From: Vibrio sinaloensis
Lineage (GTDB): Bacteria > Pseudomonadota > Gammaproteobacteria > Enterobacterales > Vibrionaceae
DNA: 64,000 nucleotides
Assembly (NCBI RefSeq): GCF_000808535.1
Contig: NZ_JWLV01000009.1
Location: 186,001-250,000 of the forward strand
Direction of reading: 5' to 3'
Shown: in pieces, positions 47,144 to 55,902 of the stretch
Layout: each line of letters starts with the position of its first letter
How positions within the stretch are numbered: the first letter of the stretch is position 1
Made by a program: the position numbers and the translations under genes
The notes under the pieces: generated by a model
The model's input: the letters and a program-made list of their open reading frames with translations, nothing else
Databases searched by the model: none
What the model was told of the DNA's origin: nothing

Positions 47144-47896
47144 ATGAACCATCATATCGAAGTCTGTATCGACAACTTAGAATCCCTCCATCAAGCCATT
47201 CAAGGTGGCGCAACTCGAATAGAGCTCTGCTCCTCTCTTGCTTTAGGCGGACTGACGCCGAGCTTTGGTTTTATGAAAAAAGCGGCGCAGATTTCCACCG
47301 TTCCAGTCTATGCCATGATTCGTCCTCGCCAAGGGGATTTTCTTTACGATCAAGACGATATTGATGCCATGCTGCTCGACATTGAAGCAGCGGCAGAAGC
47401 GGGCTTACAAGGCATCGTGTTTGGTGTGTTGAATGCCGACGGTACAATCAACGTCGCTTTGGCTCAACAAGTCATGGACCGCGCTAACCTGTATGGCTTA
47501 GGAACAACCTTCCACCGAGCCATTGATCAATGCAGTAATTACCGCGAAGCCATTGAGCAAATCACAACACTAGGCTGTGAACGTATACTCACCTCTGGAC
47601 TCGCGGAAAATGTTGAACAAGGCATTGATGTGCTCGCAGAAATGGTGCGCTTAGCCGACGGACGTGTCTCTATCATGGCAGGCGCGGGATTAACCGATAG
47701 CAACGTGGTTCAAATCGTTACGAAGACTGGCGTGAGAGAGGTTCACCTTTCAGGTAAGTCGACTCGTCGCAGTCACATGGCGCTCGCCGACAGTAAAGCC
47801 AAGATGGGTGCTAACAACGTAGATGACTTCACTATTCCGGTTACCTGCGCAGACAAAATTCAAAAGGTCGTAAAGGCTCTCAGTTCTCAGCGGTAA
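47144..47896 (+). CDS. cutC: Copper homeostasis protein CutC
   Basis: A 250-residue TIM-barrel protein of the CutC family. Typical motifs are [20 protein letters not shown] at the start, [39 protein letters not shown] and [14 protein letters not shown]. CutC is associated with copper tolerance in E. coli, although its biochemical role is uncertain. It precedes ppk2 by 67 bp on the same strand. Confidence 0.93.
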   Translation: MNHHIEVCIDNLESLHQAIQGGATRIELCSSLALGGLTPSFGFMKKAAQISTVPVYAMIRPRQGDFLYDQDDIDAMLLDIEAAAEAGLQGIVFGVLNADGTINVALAQQVMDRANLYGLGTTFHRAIDQCSNYREAIEQITTLGCERILTSGLAENVEQGIDVLAEMVRLADGRVSIMAGAGLTDSNVVQIVTKTGVREVHLSGKSTRRSHMALADSKAKMGANNVDDFTIPVTCADKIQKVVKALSSQR

Positions 47897-47963
47897 TTCT
47901 TATCTTACTCGGCTCTAGTGCTAACATATTGATAGTTAGAGCAGCCGCAGTAGGGAGAAGCAG

Positions 47964-48740
47964 ATGGCGAAACTGGATAAAAAGTTTTACGAGAACGAAC
48001 TCGAGAAGCTTCAAGTCGAACTGGTCAAGCTACAAGAGTGGGTTAAGCAAGAAGGTCTGAAGGTCGTTGTTATCTTCGAAGGACGAGACGCTGCTGGTAA
48101 AGGCGGTGTTATTAAACGCATCACCGAAAAACTTAACCCACGTATTTGTCGAATTGCCGCGCTGCCGACTCCGACCGAAAAAGAGAAAACCCAATGGTAC
48201 TTTCAACGTTACGTGGCACACTTACCTGCCGCTGGAGAAATCGTACTGTTTGACCGCAGTTGGTACAACCGCGCGGGTGTAGAGAAAGTGATGGGCTTTT
48301 GCAGTGATGAGCAATACGACGAATTCCTGCGCTCATGCCCAGAGTTCGAACGCATGTTGCAGCGCTCTGGGATTATTCTGCTCAAGTATTGGTTTTCCGT
48401 ATCCGATGAAGAGCAAGAAAAACGCTTTTTAGGACGCATCAACACCCCAATCAAGCGCTGGAAGTTCAGCCCCATGGACTTAGAGTCACGCAACCGCTGG
48501 GCTGAATACTCAGAGGCCAAAGACAAAATGTTCGCCTATACCGATACCAAGCATTGCCCTTGGTGGGTGGTCCCTTCTGATGATAAAAAACGCGCTCGCC
48601 TCAACTGCATCAGTCACCTTTTGAGCCAAATTGATTATCACGAAGTAGAATACCCTACCGTAGAACTACCTGAATTAAACAAAGAAGGGTATATTCGCGC
48701 ACCTATTGAAGATCAAACGTTCGTCCCCGAAAAGTATTAG
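47964..48740 (+). CDS. ppk2: Polyphosphate kinase 2
   Basis: A 258-residue single-domain PPK2, a P-loop kinase that transfers phosphate between polyphosphate and nucleotides, mainly polyP-driven GDP/ADP phosphorylation. Walker A-like EGRDAAGKGGVIK begins near residue 39. The Walker B/lid region is VLFDRSWYNRAGVEKVMGFC. The C-terminal WWVVPSDDKKRARLN is family-typical. The class (ADP, AMP or GDP preference) cannot be assigned by eye. GGGAG precedes the ATG. A LysR gene follows after seven bases, probably cotranscribed. PPK1 is encoded 8 kb downstream. Confidence 0.92.
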   Translation: MAKLDKKFYENELEKLQVELVKLQEWVKQEGLKVVVIFEGRDAAGKGGVIKRITEKLNPRICRIAALPTPTEKEKTQWYFQRYVAHLPAAGEIVLFDRSWYNRAGVEKVMGFCSDEQYDEFLRSCPEFERMLQRSGIILLKYWFSVSDEEQEKRFLGRINTPIKRWKFSPMDLESRNRWAEYSEAKDKMFAYTDTKHCPWWVVPSDDKKRARLNCISHLLSQIDYHEVEYPTVELPELNKEGYIRAPIEDQTFVPEKY

Positions 48741-48747
48741 GATAGCC

Positions 48748-49671
48748 ATGGCCAAGGATCTGTTTTATAGCCTAGACCTCAATTTACTGCGGACCTTCTT
48801 GGTGTTATCGCAAGAACTCAACATGCGCAAAGCCTCTCAACGGCTATTTGTTTCTCAACCAGCGATAAGTCAAGCCCTGCAAAAGCTGCGTAATCATTTT
48901 GATGATGAGCTATTTATGAAAGTCCCAACGGGACTCGAAGCAACGCCATTTGCGGAAGAACTTGCGGTCGCCATTACCCCTCACCTAGATGGCTTAGCGG
49001 GAGCCTTAAATCATAAGAATCATTTTGATCCTGCGGCCATTGACTACCCGATTCGAATAGCGGTCTCTCCCGTGGTATTGACCTGCCTCTCTGGCGCGCT
49101 ATATCAGCAAATCAAGCATGATGCTCCAAACTCAACGCTGGAACTGATTGGTTGGAATGAATCGACGCTAGAAGAAATTCAGAAAGGCCAAACCTTAGTC
49201 GGTATCGGCTACGACATGGACGCTATCAACAACGTATCGCGGGCGAAGCTCATCGATTTAACTGGGCAAATCATCGTGCGCAAAGATCATCCCATCACAA
49301 AAGATACCGTCTCTGCAGAAGATATGGTTGGTTATGATATCGCTTCCGTCATGACCCCTGGATGGAATGATAACTTTTCTCTAGCGCAGCAGATTATGCA
49401 TCGCGCAGGCTATGAAGCCAAAGTCGGCTTTAGAAGTGAGTTTGTGTTAGCGGCTGTAGACATCATTCAGCACACAGATATGTACATGCCCCACTCTAAC
49501 CTTTTTCCGATCAAGAGCTACCCACAATTAAAAGCACTTAATGCTCTAGTGAATGGAAATACGGTTCAATACCCAGTCCTTGCCTACTTTCATGCTAAAC
49601 ATCGTCAGAGCCCACTGGTGCTTTGGTTAAATCAGCTGATCAAAAGTGTCCTCAAACAGCAAATTGCCTAA
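48748..49671 (+). CDS. LysR-family regulator (LeuO/NodD-like) downstream of ppk2
   Basis: A 307-residue LysR-type regulator. The N-terminus LDLNLLRTFLVLSQELNMRK and helix SQPAISQALQKLRNHFDDELF are of the LeuO/NodD subgroup. The effector domain spans about 95-300. ATG at 48748 has AGGA upstream and is seven bases after the ppk2 stop; a longer frame overlaps ppk2 and is unlikely. Cotranscription with ppk2 suggests a shared or autoregulated unit; target genes cannot be told. Confidence 0.85.
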   Translation: MAKDLFYSLDLNLLRTFLVLSQELNMRKASQRLFVSQPAISQALQKLRNHFDDELFMKVPTGLEATPFAEELAVAITPHLDGLAGALNHKNHFDPAAIDYPIRIAVSPVVLTCLSGALYQQIKHDAPNSTLELIGWNESTLEEIQKGQTLVGIGYDMDAINNVSRAKLIDLTGQIIVRKDHPITKDTVSAEDMVGYDIASVMTPGWNDNFSLAQQIMHRAGYEAKVGFRSEFVLAAVDIIQHTDMYMPHSNLFPIKSYPQLKALNALVNGNTVQYPVLAYFHAKHRQSPLVLWLNQLIKSVLKQQIA

Positions 49672-49792
49672 TAAGTATTGCTTATTAGGCTAATTAGCAT
49701 TTTGAATTACTCATTGCGTTTTATCTCCATTACCCTTTGTGCTATAGCTCATGCCACGGAAGGCACCTCATTCGTCTTCAATAGGTATGCAC

Positions 49793-50305
49793 ATGAAAAA
49801 ACTCGCTCTCATCGCCCTTTCACTTTCTAGCTTTATGGCCAGCGCGACAACGCTTCACGTCTCGCCAGAATTCAAAATAGGACCTTACGCGGGTTCAGGG
49901 ATCTCTGGGGCAGGTTTGCAACTAGGGGTAACCGATGTATTCGGTCTTGATGCGCTTTATGTGAGCTACTCTCATACTGAAGCTGAAATCTTACTCGACG
50001 AAGATAAACTCACGACCTATCGACTCGGTGGGCAATATCAACTCGTTGATAAACCGATGAAAATGGCATTGCAACTTGAAGCCGGGATGGTTCAATACGA
50101 AGGTCATCGAGACTATATTTGGTCAGATCAATCCAAAAGCGCCGAAGGAAAAGGCGCAAGTATTTCAGGCGCTTGGGTTATCTTTGTTAACGATAATGTA
50201 GGCTTTCGCGTGGGAGCTGATATCAACTATATAGACCAGAAGAACACCTTATTCGGGACCAACTGGTCAGCCATGTTTTCAAGCGGCGTCGTGCTTCACT
50301 TTTAG
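49793..50305 (+). CDS. Small outer-membrane beta-barrel-like protein
   Basis: A 170-residue exported protein. The signal peptide is [18 protein letters not shown]. The mature part has alternating amphipathic strands ([58 protein letters not shown]) and ends with aromatic HF, the classic C-terminal signal of an outer-membrane barrel. I do not recognise a specific family. ATG at 49793 has AGG eight bases upstream; 49787 is a possible alternative. Its TAG stop overlaps the phoU stop on the other strand. Confidence 0.7.
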   Translation: MKKLALIALSLSSFMASATTLHVSPEFKIGPYAGSGISGAGLQLGVTDVFGLDALYVSYSHTEAEILLDEDKLTTYRLGGQYQLVDKPMKMALQLEAGMVQYEGHRDYIWSDQSKSAEGKGASISGAWVIFVNDNVGFRVGADINYIDQKNTLFGTNWSAMFSSGVVLHF

Positions 50306-51000
50306 CGCAACGCATCATCAATACTTTGTTCGCCCAAGTGGCGAACATCTTTGCCTTTGACAAAGTAGATGATGTACTCACAAATGTTTTGACAACGATC
50401 GCCAACGCGCTCAATCGCACGCGCAGACCACATGACCTGCAAGATATTCGGAATGTTCTTAGGATCTTCCATCATGTAGGTCATTAACTGGCGAATGACC
50501 GCCTCATATTCCGCGTCTATCTTGTCATCAAGCTTATACACTTCAGCGGCGGCATCGACATCCATTCGTGCAAAGGCATCCAGCACTTGGTGTAACATGG
50601 CAATGGCTTGGCGACACAATGGTTCAAGCGACACTTGAAACTGACGCTCTTTAGAAGATGGGCTCTCTATCGCAACGTAGGCGATTTTCGTCGCCACATC
50701 CCCAATACGCTCAAGGTCGGTGATGGTTTTGATGATCGCCATAATGAGGCGCAAATCTTTGGCCGTTGGCTGACGCTTGGCAATAATCCGAGTACAGGCT
50801 TCGTCAATCGACACTTCCATCGCGTTCACTTTATGATCATCGCGGACCACTTTGCGCGCTAACTCAATGTCTTCTTTGTGCAGAGCTTGCATCGCAAACG
50901 ACAATTGCTGCTCTACTAATCCGCCCATAGTCAGAACATGGGTTCGAATGGATTCGAGTTCGACATTAAATTGACCTGAAATATGGCGCCCAAAGTTCAT
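50302..51000 (-). CDS. phoU: Phosphate transport regulator PhoU
   Basis: A 232-residue all-helical protein of two PhoU domains. Metal-binding motifs are seen as [12 protein letters not shown] in the first half and [14 protein letters not shown] in the second. PhoU connects the Pst transporter to PhoR and keeps the Pho response off when phosphate is plentiful. Start [18 protein letters not shown] is typical. It follows pstB after 27 bp, closing the pstC-pstA-pstB-phoU operon. Confidence 0.97.
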   Translation of the reverse strand: MNFGRHISGQFNVELESIRTHVLTMGGLVEQQLSFAMQALHKEDIELARKVVRDDHKVNAMEVSIDEACTRIIAKRQPTAKDLRLIMAIIKTITDLERIGDVATKIAYVAIESPSSKERQFQVSLEPLCRQAIAMLHQVLDAFARMDVDAAAEVYKLDDKIDAEYEAVIRQLMTYMMEDPKNIPNILQVMWSARAIERVGDRCQNICEYIIYFVKGKDVRHLGEQSIDDALR

Positions 51001-51027
51001 TAATTATCCTTAAATCCTATAAGTGTA

Positions 51028-51846
51028 TTAACCGTATCTACCTGTAATATAGTCTTCGGTCTGCTTTTTCAATGGAGAGGTAAAAATAGAGTCAGTATCT
51101 GAGTACTCTATCAACTTACCCATGTGGATGAACGCCGTATGATCGCTCACACGAGCTGCCTGCTGCATGTTGTGCGTGACGATCACAACCGTGTACTTGG
51201 TTTTTAAATCGTTGATCAGCTCTTCAATGGTTAGCGTCGAAATCGGGTCCAAGGCTGATGTTGGCTCATCCAATAATAAAACCTCGGGCTCAATCGCGAT
51301 CGCCCTTGCAATCACCAAACGCTGCTGCTGACCGCCAGACAAACCAAACGCATTTTCGTGTAATCGGTCTTTAACCTCATCCCACAAAGCGGCGGATCGA
51401 AGCGAGCGCTCTACCGCATCATCCAAGACTCGGCTATTTTTAATACCTTGAAGACGCAAGCCATAAACAACGTTTTCATAGATCGATTTCGGGAATGGAT
51501 TCGGTCTTTGAAACACCATGCCAACTCGGCGACGTAAGGTGGCGACATCAACGTCAGCGTCATAGACATTTTTATTGTGCAGTTTTACTTTGCCAGATAC
51601 CTGACACCCTTCCACTAAGTCGTTCATACGATTGATGCAGCGAAGCAGCGTCGACTTACCGCAACCTGACGGGCCGATAAACGCAGTCACCTGACCTTTC
51701 GGGATTCGCATCGAAATATCGGTGAGCGCCTGAGCGTTTTGATAGAACAAGTTAAGCCCCTCGATCGAAATCGAGGTCTGCTCATCGCTCAAATTATTTA
51801 CATCTAATGGCGGCTGATAGCCCAATGTTTGATCGACTGAAAACAT
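51028..51846 (-). CDS. pstB: Phosphate ABC transporter ATPase PstB
   Basis: A 272-residue ABC ATPase. Walker A is GPSGCGKST (58-66), signature [14 protein letters not shown], Walker [12 protein letters not shown], and the PstB-specific [11 protein letters not shown] is present. About 27 residues of non-conserved N-terminus precede the ABC domain. It is three bases downstream of pstA. Confidence 0.97.
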   Translation of the reverse strand: MFSVDQTLGYQPPLDVNNLSDEQTSISIEGLNLFYQNAQALTDISMRIPKGQVTAFIGPSGCGKSTLLRCINRMNDLVEGCQVSGKVKLHNKNVYDADVDVATLRRRVGMVFQRPNPFPKSIYENVVYGLRLQGIKNSRVLDDAVERSLRSAALWDEVKDRLHENAFGLSGGQQQRLVIARAIAIEPEVLLLDEPTSALDPISTLTIEELINDLKTKYTVVIVTHNMQQAARVSDHTAFIHMGKLIEYSDTDSIFTSPLKKQTEDYITGRYG

Positions 51847-51849
51847 GCT

Positions 51850-53493
51850 CTAATCTTGTCCTAATGTGCGGTATTTTTCACGCAAGTTATTACGAATACT
51901 GATTGCCGTTAAGTTAAGTCCGATGATGACCGTCACGAGCAAGAAAGAGGTCGCATAAACCAACGGTCTTGCTGCCTCAATATTGGTAGTTTGAAAACCA
52001 ACATCGTAGATATGAAAGCCTAGATGCATAAACTTTCTTTCTAAGTGTAGAAACGGAAACTGACTATCAACAGGCAGTGTAGACGCCAATTTAACCACAC
52101 CAACAAGCATCAATGGCGCCACTTCTCCCGCTGCACGAGCAACCGCAAGAATAAGTCCGGTGATAATTGCAGGGCTTGCCATAGGCAGAACGATACGCCA
52201 CATGGTTTCAAATTGCGTCGCACCCAACGCCAGTGAACCATGTCGAACGGAACTTGGGATTCGAGTTAACCCTTCCTCAGTCGCGACAATCACGACAGGA
52301 AGTGTCAACACCGCAAGTGTCAACGCCGACCATAACAGACCCGGAGTACCAAAGGTCGGCGATGGCAACCGCTCGGTGTAAAACAACGCATCTATTGAGC
52401 CACCTAAGGTATAGACAAAAAAGCCCAAACCAAACACACCGTATACAATCGATGGGACACCTGCAAGGTTAATCACTGCCACACGGATGATTCGTGTAAA
52501 CGCGTTGTTCTTCGCGTATTCATGAAGATACACCGCCGCAATAACCCCTAATGGCATTACGACGATCGACATGATCAGTACCATCAAAACCGTACCAAAC
52601 ATTGCAGGGAAAACCCCACCTTCAGAGTTGGACTCACGAGGGTCGCTAGACAAAAACTTCCACGCTTGCTGCGCCCAATGACCAATTTTATCCAGCAGCG
52701 ACATCTGATTCGGATACCAAATATCGAGAATATCGCTTAAAGGAATTCGGTATTGATCGCCATGCATATCTTCAATCACCAGCCCTTGCTCGAGCAGTTG
52801 CGATCTCAATCGATCTAACTCGCCTTCCATATCAACAAGTTGCTGGCTGATGATACGGGTCTGTGTGTCATAGCGAGTGATAAAGGCTTGGTCGAGTTTT
52901 CCATTCAACTCTCGTCGGCGTTTCTCTAAGCGCAATTGCTCAGCTTGACCACTCAAGACACGAATTTGCTTGCTGACCAATCGATCAATGTCGTCACGCA
53001 GTTCACTTGCAAAAGCCAAACCGCGAGTAATATGGGTTAAATGATCGTCAGAAACCTCTTCACCGTGATAGTAGCCACGAGGGATACCAAAGAAGTCGCC
53101 CCCACGCGTCCGCTCCACTACAGCCCAGCCTTGCGGTCGCGTTGCTTCGAGCAAGTCTAATTCCAACAGTGAGATAAAATCCGCGGGGTAGATATCTCGG
53201 TTGGCCACCTTGATACTGAGCCGTTTGACCTGCCCTTTTTCTTCTACCGTCGCTGGCAAAACAATGTCCATCTCTCGCAAGTGGCTTATAGGTACATACT
53301 CTTCGGCGTAGAGTTGACCCACTAAGCTATCCCCTTGCTGGGTTTGCCATTGATAAAGTGGCGCTGGCCAAAAGTAAGAGAGCCCCTTCCAGCCAATCAG
53401 TAACAACAGCCCCAACACAGACAACAAGCTGATGCTCACCGCACCGCCTGTTAACCATATCCAAGGTGAACCCGATTTTAGCCACTTAAACAC
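51850..53493 (-). CDS. pstA: Phosphate ABC transporter permease PstA (long form)
   Basis: A 547-residue permease, far longer than E. coli PstA (296). One membrane helix near the N-terminus (about 9-32) is followed by a periplasmic domain of roughly 230 residues, including a coiled coil near 165-215 (EQLRLEKRRRELNGKLD), and then the standard five-helix permease core (about 285-540) with EAA-loop sequence HGSLALGATQFETMWRIVLP. GTG at 53493 is chosen because it puts the TM helix near the start and gives a 26-base gap after pstC; ATG/alternative starts farther up overlap pstC. The extra domain is shared with other long PstA proteins of gammaproteobacteria. Confidence 0.85.
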   Translation of the reverse strand: MFKWLKSGSPWIWLTGGAVSISLLSVLGLLLLIGWKGLSYFWPAPLYQWQTQQGDSLVGQLYAEEYVPISHLREMDIVLPATVEEKGQVKRLSIKVANRDIYPADFISLLELDLLEATRPQGWAVVERTRGGDFFGIPRGYYHGEEVSDDHLTHITRGLAFASELRDDIDRLVSKQIRVLSGQAEQLRLEKRRRELNGKLDQAFITRYDTQTRIISQQLVDMEGELDRLRSQLLEQGLVIEDMHGDQYRIPLSDILDIWYPNQMSLLDKIGHWAQQAWKFLSSDPRESNSEGGVFPAMFGTVLMVLIMSIVVMPLGVIAAVYLHEYAKNNAFTRIIRVAVINLAGVPSIVYGVFGLGFFVYTLGGSIDALFYTERLPSPTFGTPGLLWSALTLAVLTLPVVIVATEEGLTRIPSSVRHGSLALGATQFETMWRIVLPMASPAIITGLILAVARAAGEVAPLMLVGVVKLASTLPVDSQFPFLHLERKFMHLGFHIYDVGFQTTNIEAARPLVYATSFLLVTVIIGLNLTAISIRNNLREKYRTLGQD

Positions 53494-53519
53494 AAATAAC
53501 GCTTCCCACAAAAATTCGA

Positions 53520-55703
53520 TTACAACGCACGGTATTTTTCTCTCAATCGTTGTCTTACCCACTCAGCGATTGAGTTCACTGCAAAGGTGAAAATAAGCAA
53601 AATTAACGCAGCCAAAAATAGAATTCGATAATGAGAGCTTCCAACCTCAGACTCAGGCATTTCTACCGCGATAGTCGCAGACAAGGTACGCATCCCTTCG
53701 AGAATATTCCAATCCATAATTGGTGTGTTACCTGTCGCCATCAGGACAATCATGGTCTCGCCTACTGCACGCCCAAGCCCCATCATAATGGCTGAAAAAA
53801 TTCCCGGACTGGCAGTAAGTAACACAACGTGAATGAGCGTCTGCCAAGGCGTTGCTCCCAATGCTAGGGAGCCATCCGACAAATGCTTTGGCACAGAGAA
53901 AATAGCATCTTCTGCTATGGTAAAAATCGTGGGAATCACAGCAAAACCCATCGCAAAGCCAACCACCAAAGCGTTGCGCTGATCAAAGTCAATGCCATGC
54001 TCTGCAAGATAGACTCGCACATCGCCAGCGAAAAGCCACTGCTCGATGTTGGCACTTTGAGAAAGAATGATGACAGCCAACACGACGATCACTGGCATCA
54101 GGATCACGGCATGCAACCCATTGGGAAAACGTCCTACCCAAGCGCGTGGCAACTTGTGCCAAATCGCACCAACAATAACGGTCGACAGTGGTAAAAACAG
54201 CATCAAAGCAATAACTGCAGCAAGATTGCGCTCAACGATGGGCGCAAACCAAAGCCCCGCTAAGAAGCCAATGATCACCGTAGGCAGAGCCTCCATGAGT
54301 TCAATCGAAGGTTTTACGACGCGGCGCATTTTCGGCGTCATAAAGTAGGCGGTGTAAATCGCGCCAAATACTGCAATTGGCACAGCAAACAGCATCGCAA
54401 ACGCCGCCGCTTTCAAGGTACCAAACGCTATCGGAACCAAGCTGAACTTAGCTTCGAACTCATCGTTGGCGGAAGTGGTTTGCCATACATACTGTGGCTC
54501 AGGGTAGCTTTCATACCAGACTTTCTGCCAAAGCGACGAAACTGAAATTTCAGGAAACGGATTATCAATACCTGCTAACGAAATGGTCGAGCCGGTAATC
54601 GCAACCAGATACTTTTCATTACTCGACATCGCCGCGAGATCGGGCGCTTTATCGTAGGCGCGGTTAAACATCACCAGTTTTTCGCTCGTGGTGTAATGGC
54701 TTTGCACCGTGCCGTTAATGTAGAAACTGTAAAAACCTTTGCGATACGTATCGGGCAGGAGAAATTGCAGCTCAGATGCCAACTTAAACTCGCGGATATG
54801 AGTTAAGTTTCGCTGGCCATCTTCGAGCACATCAAACCATTGCGAGACCAGGCCATCAGCATGACTGACCAACAAAGAATACGCTCCGCTGAGTAGTTTA
54901 ATATCGGTCACCGTGTGCTTTTCTTGACCGAGGCTTAAGTCTACGACCTCACGAGTAATAAACTCAGATTCTGTCTTTTTCGCGACCACCAGCTCAGAGC
55001 CGCTACGCAGATACAGGGTCGAACCATCCGGAGTCAATAATATCTGGTCTAAGTTAGGAAAGGGGACGTTGAAACGATAGCGCTGCTCTTGACCTTGTGC
55101 GTTGAGCCACTGCACTACTACCGACTCGTCCGCAAAAAAGCCAGCCAAGGTCGGAGAAGCGTCAACAGAGAAACTCAGAGCGGTCAGTGGCGAAGATTCA
55201 TTAAAGCGTAAGGCCGTCTTAAACGTTTCAACTCTCGGCTTAAAAACACGCGCTTGCCCTTCTAGGGTGCTGTTCATTTCTGGACGAAAAATTCGAACTT
55301 CTCCGGCTTCATTGGCAAAGGCAAACCAGCCTTGAGACGCCACCGACTGAGCAAACAATGGAAAGTCTGAAGCAACACTCTGACGAAATTCCGGCGAGTC
55401 AGATTGGGCATCTAATCGCCAAAACTCCACATTGCCGTCACGCGACACCACAAACGCATGCTCGCCATAATCGTCCACGCCCAGCGCGAGTGATTGAGTG
55501 TGGTGAATGTTTTTGCGGGCGATATTTGGGGAAAATTGGGCATCAGCAAACAGAGGCAAGACCATCATCGCCAGATAGACGAAGATCAAAACGAGAGCCG
55601 CCAAAACGCCGACTCCTCCGGTCGATACTGCAAGCCGAACAAAACGATCTTTAATTAGTCGCTTACGATCACGTTCTCGCAATGAAAATTCGGCTTTAGC
55701 CAT
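53520..55703 (-). CDS. pstC: Phosphate ABC transporter permease PstC (long form with propeller-like domain)
   Basis: A 727-residue permease, over twice the E. coli PstC (319). After an N-terminal membrane helix (about 27-50) comes a periplasmic region of about 350 residues whose repeats (DDYGEHAFVVSRDGNVEFW, QGWFAFANEAGEVRIF, GSTLYLRSGSELVV) look like WD/propeller blades. The C-terminal six-helix permease core (about 415-720) has the EAA loop DGSLALGATPWQTLIHVVLL and the motif EALPTVIIGFLAGLW. A PhoB-like box lies upstream. Long PstC is known in gammaproteobacteria, but the role of its extra domain is not established to my knowledge. Confidence 0.88.
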   Translation of the reverse strand: MAKAEFSLRERDRKRLIKDRFVRLAVSTGGVGVLAALVLIFVYLAMMVLPLFADAQFSPNIARKNIHHTQSLALGVDDYGEHAFVVSRDGNVEFWRLDAQSDSPEFRQSVASDFPLFAQSVASQGWFAFANEAGEVRIFRPEMNSTLEGQARVFKPRVETFKTALRFNESSPLTALSFSVDASPTLAGFFADESVVVQWLNAQGQEQRYRFNVPFPNLDQILLTPDGSTLYLRSGSELVVAKKTESEFITREVVDLSLGQEKHTVTDIKLLSGAYSLLVSHADGLVSQWFDVLEDGQRNLTHIREFKLASELQFLLPDTYRKGFYSFYINGTVQSHYTTSEKLVMFNRAYDKAPDLAAMSSNEKYLVAITGSTISLAGIDNPFPEISVSSLWQKVWYESYPEPQYVWQTTSANDEFEAKFSLVPIAFGTLKAAAFAMLFAVPIAVFGAIYTAYFMTPKMRRVVKPSIELMEALPTVIIGFLAGLWFAPIVERNLAAVIALMLFLPLSTVIVGAIWHKLPRAWVGRFPNGLHAVILMPVIVVLAVIILSQSANIEQWLFAGDVRVYLAEHGIDFDQRNALVVGFAMGFAVIPTIFTIAEDAIFSVPKHLSDGSLALGATPWQTLIHVVLLTASPGIFSAIMMGLGRAVGETMIVLMATGNTPIMDWNILEGMRTLSATIAVEMPESEVGSSHYRILFLAALILLIFTFAVNSIAEWVRQRLREKYRAL

Positions 55704-55734
55704 TTGTCCCACTTAACTAGATTTGCCCAGACGT

Positions 55735-55768
55735 ATAATATTTAATTTAGGTGACAATTATATTACAG
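55735..55768 (-). promoter_or_regulatory. PhoB box and -10 of the pstC operon
   Basis: On the minus strand CTGTAATATAATTGTCAC (55751-55768) matches the Pho box CTGTCATAWAWCTGTCAY at 16 of 18 positions. A TATTAT -10 (55735-55740) begins exactly 10 bp downstream, the normal geometry for PhoB activation. Confidence 0.85.
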
Positions 55769-55805
55769 ATCGCATTAAACTGCTGAAAACAATGCAATAA
55801 AAAAT

Positions 55806-55823
55806 TGCAATAAAAATGTCACA
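55806..55823 (+). promoter_or_regulatory. Candidate PhoB box before ppk1
   Basis: TTGCAATAAAAATGTCAC matches the Pho box at 13 of 18 positions with an intact second half-site. TAATTT, a possible -10, follows ten bases later. It lies about 80 bp before the ppk1 start. Confidence 0.55.
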
Positions 55824-55902
55824 CAAAGATCTTAATTTGCTTACGCTTAAAGGGGATCGCCCCCCTCACTCTCTTCGTCAGTCAGGTTAAAAAGGTACGT
55901 TC

